Positions 43,920 through 53,857 are shown, counted from the first letter of the stretch. The stretch is 64,000 nucleotides of DNA from Lacinutrix algicola (GCF_001418085.1 NZ_LIQH01000027.1:62001-126000); one strand, 5' to 3'. Notes: generated from the letters alone by a model not told the origin. Numbers and translations: made by a program.

Positions 43920-45054
43920 CTACTATTTTTTTGTAAAAGTCTACAGACTGTTTTGCTACAATTTCTGAACTAAATTTTGATATTATCTTCTCTCTTGCTG
44001 CTATTGAAAACTCCTCCTTTAAAGTTTCATTCTCTAAAAGTTCTGAAATTTTATTAGCATAATCCTTATGTGCTTTAGGATGTACTAAAAAACCATCTTC
44101 TCCATCATCAACTATTTCTTTTGCCCAACCAATATTTGAAGCTACAATAGGCTTTTTTAATGCCATAGCTTCTAACCAAGACACAGGTAATGCTTCTGCG
44201 AAAGTAGGAAAAACACAAAGTGTTGCTTTCTCAATATGTGCTCTCATTTTAGAATAAGGTACTACTCCAACATATTCAACTTTTGCCAATGCATCTTTAG
44301 TAAATAAAGTTTGCATTAGTTGCCAAGTCGATTTGCTTTGAGTTTTAATATCTGGACTGTCTTTACCAACCAATATTAGTTTTGCTTCTGGATGATTTTC
44401 ATTAACTTTATTAAAAATATAAGGCAATTCTAAAAGTCCTTTTTTTCTTATTAATGTTCCAAAATATAAGATTATACTTTCTTTATTTGCAATAGCTTCT
44501 GGACTAAACATTTCTAGATTAATGCCATTATGAATTACTGTAAACTCACGTTTTAACCCAAACAATTTATTGGTTAACTCTCCTGTGTATGCACTTACCG
44601 AAATAATACCACTAACATCTTTTAAAGCTTTTCGCTCATGATATTTATTTACAGCTTTTACCTTTCTATTATCTAAATGACAGAAATAAGTATCTGAACC
44701 ATGTAACCTAATAACTATTGGACAGGAAGGTTTTACAAATGAAGCAATACCTGTCCAGTCTGGTGCTTCAATAATATCAATTTTTTGTTCTCTATGTAAC
44801 TTAATTGCTAGTTTTTCTATTTTTTTCTTGGTTAAATACCAAGATAAGCCTTTAAATTTTGGATTCTTTATTTTGTATATATCTATGCCATTTTCACTAA
44901 AAAAACCATCTTCTTTTTGCCCATATACTAAAATAGAGACCTTATGATTTTGCTTCAATAATGCAACAGCCAAGTGTTTTATACTTGTACCAATACCTCC
45001 AGAATGCCCTAATTTGGCATGAGGAAACTCAGGTGTTAAGAATGCTATTTTCAT
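43900..45054 (-). CDS. glycosyltransferase, GT4 type
   Basis: A 384-aa GT-B retaining enzyme. The start AFLTPEFPHAKLGHSGGIGTSIKHLAVAL (4-32) is the conserved glycine-rich loop. The donor domain shows LYFGTLIRKKGLLELPYIFNKV and FPTFAEALPVSWLEAMALKKPIVASNIGW. Overlaps the next gene by 20 bp and the preceding SGNH-like gene by 4 bp. Sugar donor unknown. Confidence 0.9.
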   Translation of the reverse strand: MKIAFLTPEFPHAKLGHSGGIGTSIKHLAVALLKQNHKVSILVYGQKEDGFFSENGIDIYKIKNPKFKGLSWYLTKKKIEKLAIKLHREQKIDIIEAPDWTGIASFVKPSCPIVIRLHGSDTYFCHLDNRKVKAVNKYHERKALKDVSGIISVSAYTGELTNKLFGLKREFTVIHNGINLEMFSPEAIANKESIILYFGTLIRKKGLLELPYIFNKVNENHPEAKLILVGKDSPDIKTQSKSTWQLMQTLFTKDALAKVEYVGVVPYSKMRAHIEKATLCVFPTFAEALPVSWLEAMALKKPIVASNIGWAKEIVDDGEDGFLVHPKAHKDYANKISELLENETLKEEFSIAAREKIISKFSSEIVAKQSVDFYKKIVDAHSFS

Positions 45055-45941
45055 AAATCTAATGCTTTAATAAAATGCTTGGTAAAAACTTTAGCTCCAT
45101 CTTTATTTAAATGACCACAATTCTGAAATAAACTATCCTTATCTATTACTTGAGAAAAATCTTTAAAATTAGGTAATTTTGTTTCTAATTTAGAAAGGTA
45201 ATTATTAGACACTAATCCTGAACAAAAAGGTGCACAATAATAACTAACCTTAATATTATTAGCAACACATAATGAATCTATTTCTAAAAGACTTTTATTC
45301 GTTTCAATAATTGTTTTTGGTAAATTCCCTACTTCCTTTTCTCCTCCAGTAATAGAACCTAAAAGAGGAACAAAACCATCATTAAAATCTATTTTTGATT
45401 TTTTGTCGATTGAGGATGTAAAAAACTCTCTAAACCCTAATCTATAATCATTACTTGCGTACCTGTAAAAAGGGATATAATAATTTTTAAAAAAGTTAGA
45501 GTCTACCCTTTTCATATAGTCTTTAATAATTTTATTACTTCTTATATAAGGCAATGCTTGAGAACGCACAATATCTGAACTAGTTTCGAAATTATAAATA
45601 TAATCTACTTGTACAAAAAGTCTTTTGATCTTTACTTTTCTATCTATTAAAAGTCTTAAGAAAATATTCATATCATCAAGTTTAGCGCCTTGAGTACCCA
45701 AATTTATAGCTTCTTTTTCAGTTACATCTTCAATTAACGAAGGCATTATAAAATTCTCGACTCTTGAGCTTCCTAAAAACACATAATCTATTGTTTTTCC
45801 TTCTTTAAGACTTAAAATGTGTTGTGTTTTATTTCTTGGAAAAGCAGCTTTATACACTTTGGTGTACATAAAATCTAGCAGAAACAATACAGTAATTATT
45901 CCTAGAGTAATTAATAAACAATTTTTAATAAATCTATTCAT
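45051..45941 (-). CDS. SGNH/AlgJ-like membrane-anchored protein, putative MBOAT partner
   Basis: A 296-aa protein with one N-terminal transmembrane helix (about 7-26) and a periplasmic domain. VFLGSSRVENF (near 54-64) resembles the catalytic serine block of SGNH acyl-esterases, and GHLNKDGAKVFTKHF at the C terminus resembles the catalytic His block. It lies 1 bp from the MBOAT gene, the arrangement known for AlgI/AlgJ and DltB/DltD. It probably takes the acyl group passed by the MBOAT protein and adds it to the glycan. Confidence 0.65.
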   Translation of the reverse strand: MNRFIKNCLLITLGIITVLFLLDFMYTKVYKAAFPRNKTQHILSLKEGKTIDYVFLGSSRVENFIMPSLIEDVTEKEAINLGTQGAKLDDMNIFLRLLIDRKVKIKRLFVQVDYIYNFETSSDIVRSQALPYIRSNKIIKDYMKRVDSNFFKNYYIPFYRYASNDYRLGFREFFTSSIDKKSKIDFNDGFVPLLGSITGGEKEVGNLPKTIIETNKSLLEIDSLCVANNIKVSYYCAPFCSGLVSNNYLSKLETKLPNFKDFSQVIDKDSLFQNCGHLNKDGAKVFTKHFIKALDL

Positions 45942-47375
45942 CTAAAATTGAAAATATATAAAGTTTGAATGTTCCGAAAACACACCCAAAACAATAATTA
46001 AAAATATAATAAGCGATACAAACACCTTTTTATATCTACCTGTAAAAGGATGCTCATAATCTCTTGAAAACCATTCTACTAAAATAAAAAACAGTAACAA
46101 TAATAGTGCTTCAAAGTTATAACGTTCTATTGCTAAATATTGAAATGAAAAATCTAGATTAACAACTAATCTTTTTAAATAACCAAAAGCGTCTGTTATT
46201 GTATTTGCCCTAAAAAATACCCAAGCTAATGTTACTAATAAAAATGTAGTCCCTATATTAAAAAAAGTTACAATGCCCTTTTTAGAAAAACCAACCTGAA
46301 TAGTATCTAAATACTTTCTATTACTATTAAGCAATAATAAAGGTAAAAAATAGAATGCGTTTAATAATCCCCAAAAAACAAAAGTCCAATTTGCTCCATG
46401 CCAAAAGCCACTTACTAAGAAAATAACAAATACGTTTCTTATTTTAAGGACATTAGATCCTTTACTTCCTCCTAAAGGAATGTATAGATAATCTCTAAAC
46501 CAAGTAGATAATGAAATGTGCCAACGTCTCCAAAACTCAGCAATATTTCTAGAAAAATAAGGCTTATTAAAGTTTTGTTTTAAATCGAAACCTAGTAGTC
46601 TTGATAAACCAATGGCAATATCTGAATACCCTGAAAAATCTCCATAAATTTGAAAAGCAAAATAAATAGCTCCTAATAACAGACTTAAAGCATTTAAGTT
46701 TTCATAATTATCGAATATTGTATTTACATAAGTCGCACATGTATCTGCAATTACTATTTTTTTAAATAATCCCCAAATAATTAGATATAAACCAGAGGTT
46801 GCAAACTTATAATCGAAGGTTCGTTTTTTACTAAACTGTGGTAACAAATGCGATGCTCTTTCAATTGGTCCAGCTACAAGCTGTGGAAAAAAAGAAACAA
46901 AAGCTGCAAACTTAAGTATTGAACTGGTAGGTTTTAGCTCCTTTCTATAGACATCGATTGTATAGCTCATAGTCTGAAACGTGTAGAACGAAATACCAAC
47001 TGGTAAAATAATGTTTAGAGAAGTAACATTAGATTGTATACCTATACTTTGCCAAGCTGCTACCCAATTATCTATAAAAAAATTGGAATACTTAAAATAA
47101 CATAGTAATCCTAGATTAAACAATACACTTATTGCTAAAAGCCATTTTCTTTTATTAGATTCTTTTTCAATGTTTAAACGTTGACCAACAAAATAATCGA
47201 CTAAAGTACTTAGGATTATTAATATTAAAAATCGCCAATCCCACCATGCATAAAAAACATAACTAACAAGTAGTATAAAGATGTTTTGAATTTTAGTTTT
47301 ATTCTTTAATGGAAACCAATAGATTAAAAAGACTATGATAAAGAAAACAAGAAATGTAAAGGAGTTAAACAGCAT
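45942..47375 (-). CDS. MBOAT family membrane O-acyltransferase (AlgI/DltB-like)
   Basis: A 477-aa inner-membrane protein with about 10-12 helices. Family residues are visible: LPVGISFYTFQTMSYTIDVYR (125-144), PQLVAGPIERA (164-174), RNIAEFWRRWHISLSTWFRDYLYIPLGG (276-303, His286) and VSGFWHGANW with the catalytic-type His326. It moves acetyl or other acyl groups across the membrane to a periplasmic partner, here the adjacent SGNH-like protein, to decorate the polysaccharide. Confidence 0.92.
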   Translation of the reverse strand: MLFNSFTFLVFFIIVFLIYWFPLKNKTKIQNIFILLVSYVFYAWWDWRFLILIILSTLVDYFVGQRLNIEKESNKRKWLLAISVLFNLGLLCYFKYSNFFIDNWVAAWQSIGIQSNVTSLNIILPVGISFYTFQTMSYTIDVYRKELKPTSSILKFAAFVSFFPQLVAGPIERASHLLPQFSKKRTFDYKFATSGLYLIIWGLFKKIVIADTCATYVNTIFDNYENLNALSLLLGAIYFAFQIYGDFSGYSDIAIGLSRLLGFDLKQNFNKPYFSRNIAEFWRRWHISLSTWFRDYLYIPLGGSKGSNVLKIRNVFVIFLVSGFWHGANWTFVFWGLLNAFYFLPLLLLNSNRKYLDTIQVGFSKKGIVTFFNIGTTFLLVTLAWVFFRANTITDAFGYLKRLVVNLDFSFQYLAIERYNFEALLLLLFFILVEWFSRDYEHPFTGRYKKVFVSLIIFLIIVLGVFSEHSNFIYFQF

Positions 47376-47381
47376 TGTTTT

Positions 47382-48467
47382 TTAATTTTTCAAAAGATTA
47401 ATATGGTTCTCAACCATTAAATCTATAGAAAACTGAGATTCTATTAGATGCCTCGTATTTTCTTTAATACTTTTTTCTCCAGTAATTAAAGTTGTTAAAA
47501 GCGTTGTTAACGCATTGGTATCTTTCGTTTTAAATATATAGCCATTTTCACCATGTGTAACGACTTCTTCATTACCTCCAACTGGTGTGGTTACTACAGG
47601 TATGTTTGCGGCCAAACTTTCTAAAATCGACAAACTAAAGCACTCCATATGAGTTGGTTGTAATAAATAATCGTAATGTTGATAGGTTGTTTTTAATGTT
47701 GCACTACTGCCTTTAAAATTAAACACAGAATTTAATTGGTACAAAGCTACCAAGTCTAGCAATTCTGTTTTATAAAGTCCATCTCCATAAATAGTTATCC
47801 TTAATTCTTTTTTTAAAGCTTCTGGCAAGTTTTTTACAGCAAGTATTAAATCTTGAATACCTTTTGAAAAACGCAAATGAGAAACCACCATAAACTTAGG
47901 ATTCGTTTTTGCTCTTTCTTCTGTTTTTGGCACAATGTCTTCTATTAAAACACCATTATAAACTGTTTTTGTTTTTGGTTTTAAAAAGTTACCAAAATCG
48001 TTTAAAATAGCATTGCTTGTATAGTCTGAAACACCAATAAATTCATCTATATATCTAGCATACAATCGTCCTTTTATTTTCTTCTTAATTCTTTTAATTA
48101 AAGGATAACCATTTAATGGTCTTGGATTATGATCTATAGTAATGACTTGAGTCTTTAAGTTCTTTTTTATTTCAGCAAAAAACGAAGTACATAGCTCTAC
48201 AAAATGCGTTACAACATGTGAATACCCTGTTTTGTTTGTTTTTATATGATTAATAAATAAAGCTTCTATTGAAATATTTTCGTTTGCTATAATATTAAAC
48301 GCGTTATAATCACCATGTGTTGCAGTATTTGGAAAAAACCAATCTACAGTTATATTTTCTTCTAAACACTTTTTATTAAAAGCCCAGAAAAAATAATCCA
48401 TACCTCCAACGCGGTTTTCGAGTAGTTTGTAGTTGCAAATTACAGCTATATGTTGTTTTACGACCAT
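47382..48467 (-). CDS. glycosyltransferase, GT4 type
   Basis: A 361-aa GT-B enzyme. AVICNYKLLENRVGGMDYFFWAFNKKC gives the N-terminal glycine motif, FMVVSHLRFSKGIQDLILAVKNL starts the donor domain, and ILESLAANIPVVTTPVGGNEEVV contains the E-x7-E type region. Starts 10 bp inside the 3' end of the neighbouring gene and ends 7 bp before the MBOAT gene. Confidence 0.88.
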   Translation of the reverse strand: MVVKQHIAVICNYKLLENRVGGMDYFFWAFNKKCLEENITVDWFFPNTATHGDYNAFNIIANENISIEALFINHIKTNKTGYSHVVTHFVELCTSFFAEIKKNLKTQVITIDHNPRPLNGYPLIKRIKKKIKGRLYARYIDEFIGVSDYTSNAILNDFGNFLKPKTKTVYNGVLIEDIVPKTEERAKTNPKFMVVSHLRFSKGIQDLILAVKNLPEALKKELRITIYGDGLYKTELLDLVALYQLNSVFNFKGSSATLKTTYQHYDYLLQPTHMECFSLSILESLAANIPVVTTPVGGNEEVVTHGENGYIFKTKDTNALTTLLTTLITGEKSIKENTRHLIESQFSIDLMVENHINLLKN

Positions 48468-49852
48468 TCTAATAATGTTTCTGCCATGCGGTTACTAGTA
48501 CCTTTAAGCGCTTTACTTATTTCTAGTTTAATAAGTGCTTCTCTATTTTCCTTTCTTAATTCTGGTTGTATTAATGCTTCGTTTAAAGATGCGTGTAATT
48601 GCTTTTCATCTTTAGCAATAGCTACTGCTTTACTATCTATTACATATTCTAAATGCACATAGTTTAAAAATAATTGATCATTATATAATCCATTAGACGC
48701 ATTACCAAAAACAGTATAAATAACAGGCTTATCGAACAATAAAAAGTCTAATCCCATTGTAGAACACATATTTACGTTCACATCTGAAAACTCTAATATT
48801 GCTCTTAAATCTTTAACATCCTCGACAGAAGGAATACGTTGCGACCAAGATTCTACATGATTATTTCTGGCCAGTTTCCATTTTGGAACATTCCATTTTA
48901 TTTCTGGAAATTCACTTTTTAGTGGCTCGAACCTTAAACCATCTTCCGCTGGAGATGTTCTAACCAAAAGTTGTAAATTTAGTTCTGGATTGGCCTTTAT
49001 ATATTGCATTACAGAGGTAATATGCACACTATCATTAGCTCCTATTCCAGCATCCGCACAACTATAACAAATAAGGCGTTTGGAAGTCTCTAGGTTAAAC
49101 TTTTTAAACAGGCTTAATTTATCTGTTTTATATTGCTCCATAACATAAGGCTCAAACTGTGGTGTACCAATAACTTTAATATTGTCCTTTTTTGTATTTG
49201 GATAAAAATATTCTAATTCTTTTTTCATTAAATCACTCCATACCAAATAGCTATTAAAGCTACCCATCATTCTTCCTTTAGAAGCTAAATTATCCCAACT
49301 AAAAATAAACGAAGATGTTTTAATATTTAAAAGATTAGCACAATACACTAAAGGTGCTAAATAAGGTGGTCTTTGGTGCGTGAAAAATAATATATCTGGT
49401 TTATCCTCTTTTAAAAAACGTTTATAATTTGCTGTTACTTTATCATTTTTAAAGGAGTTAAACTGCAAGCGTTCATATTTATTAATGGCTTTTTCTGAAT
49501 GGTAAACACCAGCAATTTTATAAACCAACTTAATTAATAAACCTCTTTTAGTATTCTTCTTTGGATAGCCACGCTTTAGATTGTTATTTATACCATAATA
49601 GTTTTTATGAAGCGTCATGTGTGCTACCTCTTTAAGCTTTCTATAAAACCATGTTCTATTTCCTTCTGTAAAGATTTCTAATTCTTTTACTTCAATATTA
49701 CTGGGCAGTGTTACAACATTATAACTTTCCTTTGGTAACCCTGAATATATAACAACACTAGTGTATGCTTTAGAAACTTCATTTAAAAAATTACTTAAAA
49801 CAAAGTTTCTATAGCCTACTCCATCAGTTATAACTATTCCTATTTTTTTCAT
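48458..49852 (-). CDS. GT-B-like glycosyltransferase next to nonulosonic acid genes (sialyltransferase candidate)
   Basis: A 464-aa protein without a family I recognise. It begins KKIGIVITDGVGYRNFVLSNFL, contains FIFSWDNLASKGRMMG (near 190), a central link VIGTPQFEPY and a C-terminal block NVNMCSTMGLDFLLFDKPVIYTVFG resembling the donor-binding end of CDP-glycerol/polysialyltransferase-like GT-B enzymes. It is immediately downstream of neuB-neuC-neuA in the same operon (4 bp after neuA), so transfer of the CMP-activated nonulosonic acid is a natural inference, not shown by sequence. Confidence 0.55.
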   Translation of the reverse strand: MKKIGIVITDGVGYRNFVLSNFLNEVSKAYTSVVIYSGLPKESYNVVTLPSNIEVKELEIFTEGNRTWFYRKLKEVAHMTLHKNYYGINNNLKRGYPKKNTKRGLLIKLVYKIAGVYHSEKAINKYERLQFNSFKNDKVTANYKRFLKEDKPDILFFTHQRPPYLAPLVYCANLLNIKTSSFIFSWDNLASKGRMMGSFNSYLVWSDLMKKELEYFYPNTKKDNIKVIGTPQFEPYVMEQYKTDKLSLFKKFNLETSKRLICYSCADAGIGANDSVHITSVMQYIKANPELNLQLLVRTSPAEDGLRFEPLKSEFPEIKWNVPKWKLARNNHVESWSQRIPSVEDVKDLRAILEFSDVNVNMCSTMGLDFLLFDKPVIYTVFGNASNGLYNDQLFLNYVHLEYVIDSKAVAIAKDEKQLHASLNEALIQPELRKENREALIKLEISKALKGTSNRMAETLLEWS

Positions 49853-49855
49853 CAG

Positions 49856-50554
49856 TTATAAAAACTTGGTTTTACAAATGGTTTCGGCTTTCTCCCAATC
49901 TTCAATAGTATCTATATTTACATGTGTTTCTCTATTTGAAACGACATAAGAAATAGAATCTCCAAATAAAGAATTACCTTTTAATATTACATCTATTTTT
50001 GTTAAATATATACTACCATCTCGATGGTAAGTTTTTGGCAAATCTTGTCTGCGACTAATAATTTGTTTTTCTCCTGTAGCTATTTGCAACTCATTATTTT
50101 CATTGGCTTTAAACGTCCAATGTGGATTAAATTCGTGAGGTACTTCTAAAACCGATACTAATGCATCTGTTTTTGCTTGTATAAAAGTCTCTATTGCTTT
50201 ATCTAAAAAAGCAACCGTTCTAAATGGACTTGTAACTTGAAGCAAACAAACAGCATCAAAAACTTCGCCTTTGGCTTTGTAAAACTCTAATGCATGTTGA
50301 ATAACACCTAAAGTTGGCGATTTATCTTCGGAAAGACTAGAAGGTCTTTTAAAAGGAATAGTAATACCTAAAGCGTTACCAACTTTAATAATAGCATCGT
50401 CCTCTGTGCTTAATATTACTTTTGAAAGTTGCTTGCTCTTTGAAGCCACTTCCCAAGTATATTCTAACAAAGGTTTTCCGGCTAACATTTTAATGTTTTT
50501 ACCAGGAATGCCTTTAGATCCGCCTCTAGCTGGTATAATACCTAGAATTCTCAT
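49856..50554 (-). CDS. neuA: CMP-nonulosonic acid synthetase (acylneuraminate cytidylyltransferase)
   Basis: A 232-aa nucleotidyltransferase that activates a nonulosonic acid with CTP. The N-terminal GIIPARGGSKGIPGKNIKMLAGKPLL (5-30) is the CTP-binding signature, and LLQVTSPFRT (about 104-113) and ISRRQDLPKTYHRDGSIYL follow. Together with neuB and neuC it forms a complete core trio. It could equally be the legionaminic-type enzyme (LegF). Confidence 0.9.
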   Translation of the reverse strand: MRILGIIPARGGSKGIPGKNIKMLAGKPLLEYTWEVASKSKQLSKVILSTEDDAIIKVGNALGITIPFKRPSSLSEDKSPTLGVIQHALEFYKAKGEVFDAVCLLQVTSPFRTVAFLDKAIETFIQAKTDALVSVLEVPHEFNPHWTFKANENNELQIATGEKQIISRRQDLPKTYHRDGSIYLTKIDVILKGNSLFGDSISYVVSNRETHVNIDTIEDWEKAETICKTKFL

Positions 50555-50555
50555 A

Positions 50556-51710
50556 TTAATATGTAATGGTTTTATGAAACTCTAAAGTTACATTTGCTAA
50601 TGTTTCAGCAATTTTAACACCTGCTTCTCCATCTCCATAAATAGATTCTGAAGTAATATTTTTATTCGCAATACGTTCTAATATTGCTGCTTTTATTTTG
50701 TCTTTATCATAAGAAACATCGGTAACATTATTACCACGTTGTCTTCTATTTTGGCGTGTTCCAATATTTACAACTGGCACACCTAAATAAGAACATTCTC
50801 TAATACCAACACTAGAATTACCGATTAGACATTGACTATTAACTAATAGTTTTAAAAAATCGTTAGGTTCCATATTCTTAAAAAAGTGAATGTTTTTGGG
50901 TTGATTATTTTCCCTAAAACTTCTTATTCCGCTAGACGTTCCGTCTGATCCAGCATCTACATTTGGCCAAAACCAAAAAGTAGGCATATTTAATTCGTTT
51001 ACAACCTCTAAGGTTTTTATTACATCTTCTCTTGCAGATTTGTACTCTGTAGTTACAGGATGTTGCATAACAACAATATAGCCATCTTCCCAATTAATAA
51101 GCTCTCCAACGCCACCATATTTTTTAAAAGGATCGAAATCTAATTTTGAGTTTTGTTTAATTTCTAAAGCTAAATCTATAGATGGACAACCTGTATTAAA
51201 AACAGTTTCTGGTCGCTCTCCCATTTTTATAACACGTTCGTAAGCGTCTTGAGATGCTACCAAATGAATATCTGCTAACTTAGTATTGGCATGCCTTACT
51301 TTTTCGTCTATATTACCTGTAACTTCTCCTCCTTGAATATGAATTAAAGGTATGTTTTGATAAGCTGCAGCAATAGAAGCTGCTATAGTTTCAAACCGAT
51401 CTGCAATAGTAATTACAGCGTCTGGTTGTAATTTATAGAACACATTAGACAATTCCATAACACCTAAGCCTGTTGTTTTTGCCATAGCTGTTGGGTTTTC
51501 ACCTTCTAAAACCATGAAGACTTTTTCTGCAACTTCAAATCCGTCATTTTCAATAGTATCTATAGCATTTCCATATCTACCTAATAAAGCAGAACCTGCA
51601 ATAACTAATTGTAGCTCTAGTTTAGAATGGTTTTTTATTGCTGTTAATGCTGTCTTTATTCGGCTGTAAGACGGTCTTGCTGTTATAACAACACAAATTT
51701 TTCTAGCCAT
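50556..51710 (-). CDS. neuC: UDP-N-acetylglucosamine 2-epimerase, hydrolysing (NeuC/LegG type)
   Basis: A 384-aa GT-B-fold epimerase that converts a UDP-HexNAc to free ManNAc (or its 6-deoxy diamino analogue) plus UDP. Signature parts are VITARPSYSRIKTAL (7-21), HIQGGEVTGNIDEKVRHANTKLADIH (about 122-147), VVMQHPVT and LIGNSSVGIRECSYLGVPVVNIGTRQ. It lies between neuB and neuA with 7- and 1-bp gaps. Confidence 0.88.
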   Translation of the reverse strand: MARKICVVITARPSYSRIKTALTAIKNHSKLELQLVIAGSALLGRYGNAIDTIENDGFEVAEKVFMVLEGENPTAMAKTTGLGVMELSNVFYKLQPDAVITIADRFETIAASIAAAYQNIPLIHIQGGEVTGNIDEKVRHANTKLADIHLVASQDAYERVIKMGERPETVFNTGCPSIDLALEIKQNSKLDFDPFKKYGGVGELINWEDGYIVVMQHPVTTEYKSAREDVIKTLEVVNELNMPTFWFWPNVDAGSDGTSSGIRSFRENNQPKNIHFFKNMEPNDFLKLLVNSQCLIGNSSVGIRECSYLGVPVVNIGTRQNRRQRGNNVTDVSYDKDKIKAAILERIANKNITSESIYGDGEAGVKIAETLANVTLEFHKTITY

Positions 51711-51717
51711 ATTTAGT

Positions 51718-52764
51718 TTATTTAAAATCTTTTAAATTTAAGAAATCCCATTGCTTTAATTCGTGCTTTAAAGCTTTACCTATTACACTTTCATAGTCGC
51801 TAGCATTAATTCCAAACCCTTTTGGTTTTTTAGCTTCTAAATCTGAGAAGGTTAGCACATGTCCTTCTGGACAATCCCTATTTACTGATAATGATTTTTC
51901 AAAAATATGCTTTAATTCTATAAATTGTTCGTTTTTACTTTTATCTATTGGGTTGTTTTGTGCTGTATTAATATTTTTTACTGCTTTTACCAATTGTGTT
52001 GTTTCTTCAAAATTTAAAGAAGATTTAGCGTCTGGACCAAACATTTCTTTATTAAACACCACATGAAACTCTAAAATTTCAGCGCCTAATGCAGTTGCTG
52101 CAATACAGGCTTCTATTGATGAAGAGTGGTCTGAAAAACCAATAGGCACTTTATAACGTGCTTTCAATTCTTGAATCACATTTAAACCATACTGTTTAGC
52201 ATTGGTTGGATAAGACGTTGTGCATTGTAATATAGAATAGTCTACGTTTCTTTTGTTTAAAAAATCTACAGTAGCATCCAACTCTTCTATAGAACTCATT
52301 CCAGAAGATATAATTACAGGCTTTCCTGTTTGTGCAATTTTTTCTAGTAATAGAAAATTATTTACTTCTCCAGAGCCTACTTTATAACGTTTTACACCTA
52401 CTTTCTCTAATAAATCTATTGCTGCATTACTAAAAGGCGAACTCATAAATTCTAGCCCAACGGTATCACAATGTGCTTTTATTTCTTGCCATTGCTCTAG
52501 CGTAAACTCCATGCGTTTCCAGTACTCTAAACGTGTTTTATCCTGCTTAGAAAACTTTATACGAAAAGGCTCATGAATACTACTCTCTGCTTCAGCTATA
52601 TGTGTTTGAAACTTAATCGCATTTGCTCCTGTTTTTGCAACAGCATCTATATATGCGTGTGCCATTCCTAAACTACCATCGTGTGCTTGTGCTATTTCTG
52701 CTATTATAAATAATGAAGAGTCATCGCCAATTGTCTTTCCTGATATTTCTTTATAAGAATCCAT
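51718..52764 (-). CDS. neuB: N-acetylneuraminate (nonulosonic acid) synthase
   Basis: A 348-aa TIM-barrel enzyme that condenses a ManNAc-type sugar with phosphoenolpyruvate. FIIAEIAQAHDGSLGMAHAYIDAVAKTGANAIKFQTH (about 19-55), KVGSGEVNNFLLLEKIAQTGKPVIISSGMS and IGFSDHS are characteristic, followed by a C-terminal SAF/antifreeze-like domain (about 290-345; SLSVNRDCPEGHVLTFSDL). First gene of the neuB-neuC-neuA set. LegB, LegC and LegH homologues are absent from the window. Confidence 0.92.
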   Translation of the reverse strand: MDSYKEISGKTIGDDSSLFIIAEIAQAHDGSLGMAHAYIDAVAKTGANAIKFQTHIAEAESSIHEPFRIKFSKQDKTRLEYWKRMEFTLEQWQEIKAHCDTVGLEFMSSPFSNAAIDLLEKVGVKRYKVGSGEVNNFLLLEKIAQTGKPVIISSGMSSIEELDATVDFLNKRNVDYSILQCTTSYPTNAKQYGLNVIQELKARYKVPIGFSDHSSSIEACIAATALGAEILEFHVVFNKEMFGPDAKSSLNFEETTQLVKAVKNINTAQNNPIDKSKNEQFIELKHIFEKSLSVNRDCPEGHVLTFSDLEAKKPKGFGINASDYESVIGKALKHELKQWDFLNLKDFK

Positions 52765-52786
52765 ATAATGTTCTCTATAAGTTATT

Positions 52787-53857
52787 TTAATTTATCACTT
52801 TTTTTCTTTTCTGAGCATAATACTTGATTTTATCTCTAATCGGTTTTTCAACGTATAGATAACTTATAACAGACAAGCCAATAAGTATTAATAGTCTTAA
52901 AAAGAAGCAAAATAAGAAATCTTCGGCTTTATCTAAGCCAAAATACTTTTCTAATCTATAATCGCTTACATAAACCCAAACAATAAACTGAAGTATATAT
53001 AAGCCATAACTTATTTCTCCTAAAAAAATAAAGCCTTTTTTATTAAATAATTTAGTTAAAAAGCCATTATTAAGAGATAATAATATAATAATTGGTACAA
53101 ATAGTATAGCTAAAAAGCCATTATGAAAGTTAAGTCCAATAGGAAACTTTAAAGCTATTAATACTAGTGTAACTAAACCAATAATATGAAAATCATAATT
53201 TTTAGTTTTATTTCCTTTTTTTACAAAATAGAGTCCTGCAAGATTACCAATTAGAAACTCATTAAGATGAAAAATTGGATGAAAATTTAGATCGTATGTA
53301 TTGTAAAAAAAGGAAGTAAACGTTGTTTGATAATTGAAATAATGAAATAGCAATTGGCTTATAAGCCAAAATAAAAGTATTGGTATAATTAATTTATTAT
53401 AACTAATTTTAGAATAAAACCTATTGAATAAGAATGGAAACAATAGATAAAAAAACAACTCTACAGAAAGTGACCAAGCTGGAATATTAAAAGCTAATGC
53501 TTTACCAGGTATCCATGCTTGTACCATGAATATATTTAAAAACACATCTAAATAATTAACTTTATTTGAGATTATAGAAAGCACTAACAACAACAATATA
53601 GCAATAAGATACATTGGATAAATTCTAGCAAATCTACTTATCATGTAATCAATAAAATTTATTTTATTTTTTTTATGATATGCTATAATCATTACAAATC
53701 CAGAAAGTATAAAAAAGTAACTTACTCCAACATTGGCTTGTTTAAATAAAAATTGAATGTATTCACTATTAAAATATGAATCTCCACTTCCAAAGTGAAA
53801 AACAACAATTAAAAGTGCTGCGACAAACCTAGTAAAAGTAAGTTGTTCGATTCTCAT
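52787..53857 (-). CDS. acyltransferase-3 (OafA/YrhL-like) membrane protein
   Basis: A 356-aa integral membrane protein with about ten helices. LTFTRFVAALLIVVFHFGSGD (6-26, with the conserved R-x10-H pattern), FFILSGFVMIIAY, FARIYPMYLIAI and NIPAWSLSVELFFYLLFPF are the family landmarks. Such enzymes O-acetylate LPS or exopolysaccharide sugars using acetyl-CoA. It lies between neuB and the FkbM-type gene. Confidence 0.88.
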   Translation of the reverse strand: MRIEQLTFTRFVAALLIVVFHFGSGDSYFNSEYIQFLFKQANVGVSYFFILSGFVMIIAYHKKNKINFIDYMISRFARIYPMYLIAILLLLVLSIISNKVNYLDVFLNIFMVQAWIPGKALAFNIPAWSLSVELFFYLLFPFLFNRFYSKISYNKLIIPILLFWLISQLLFHYFNYQTTFTSFFYNTYDLNFHPIFHLNEFLIGNLAGLYFVKKGNKTKNYDFHIIGLVTLVLIALKFPIGLNFHNGFLAILFVPIIILLSLNNGFLTKLFNKKGFIFLGEISYGLYILQFIVWVYVSDYRLEKYFGLDKAEDFLFCFFLRLLILIGLSVISYLYVEKPIRDKIKYYAQKRKKVIN

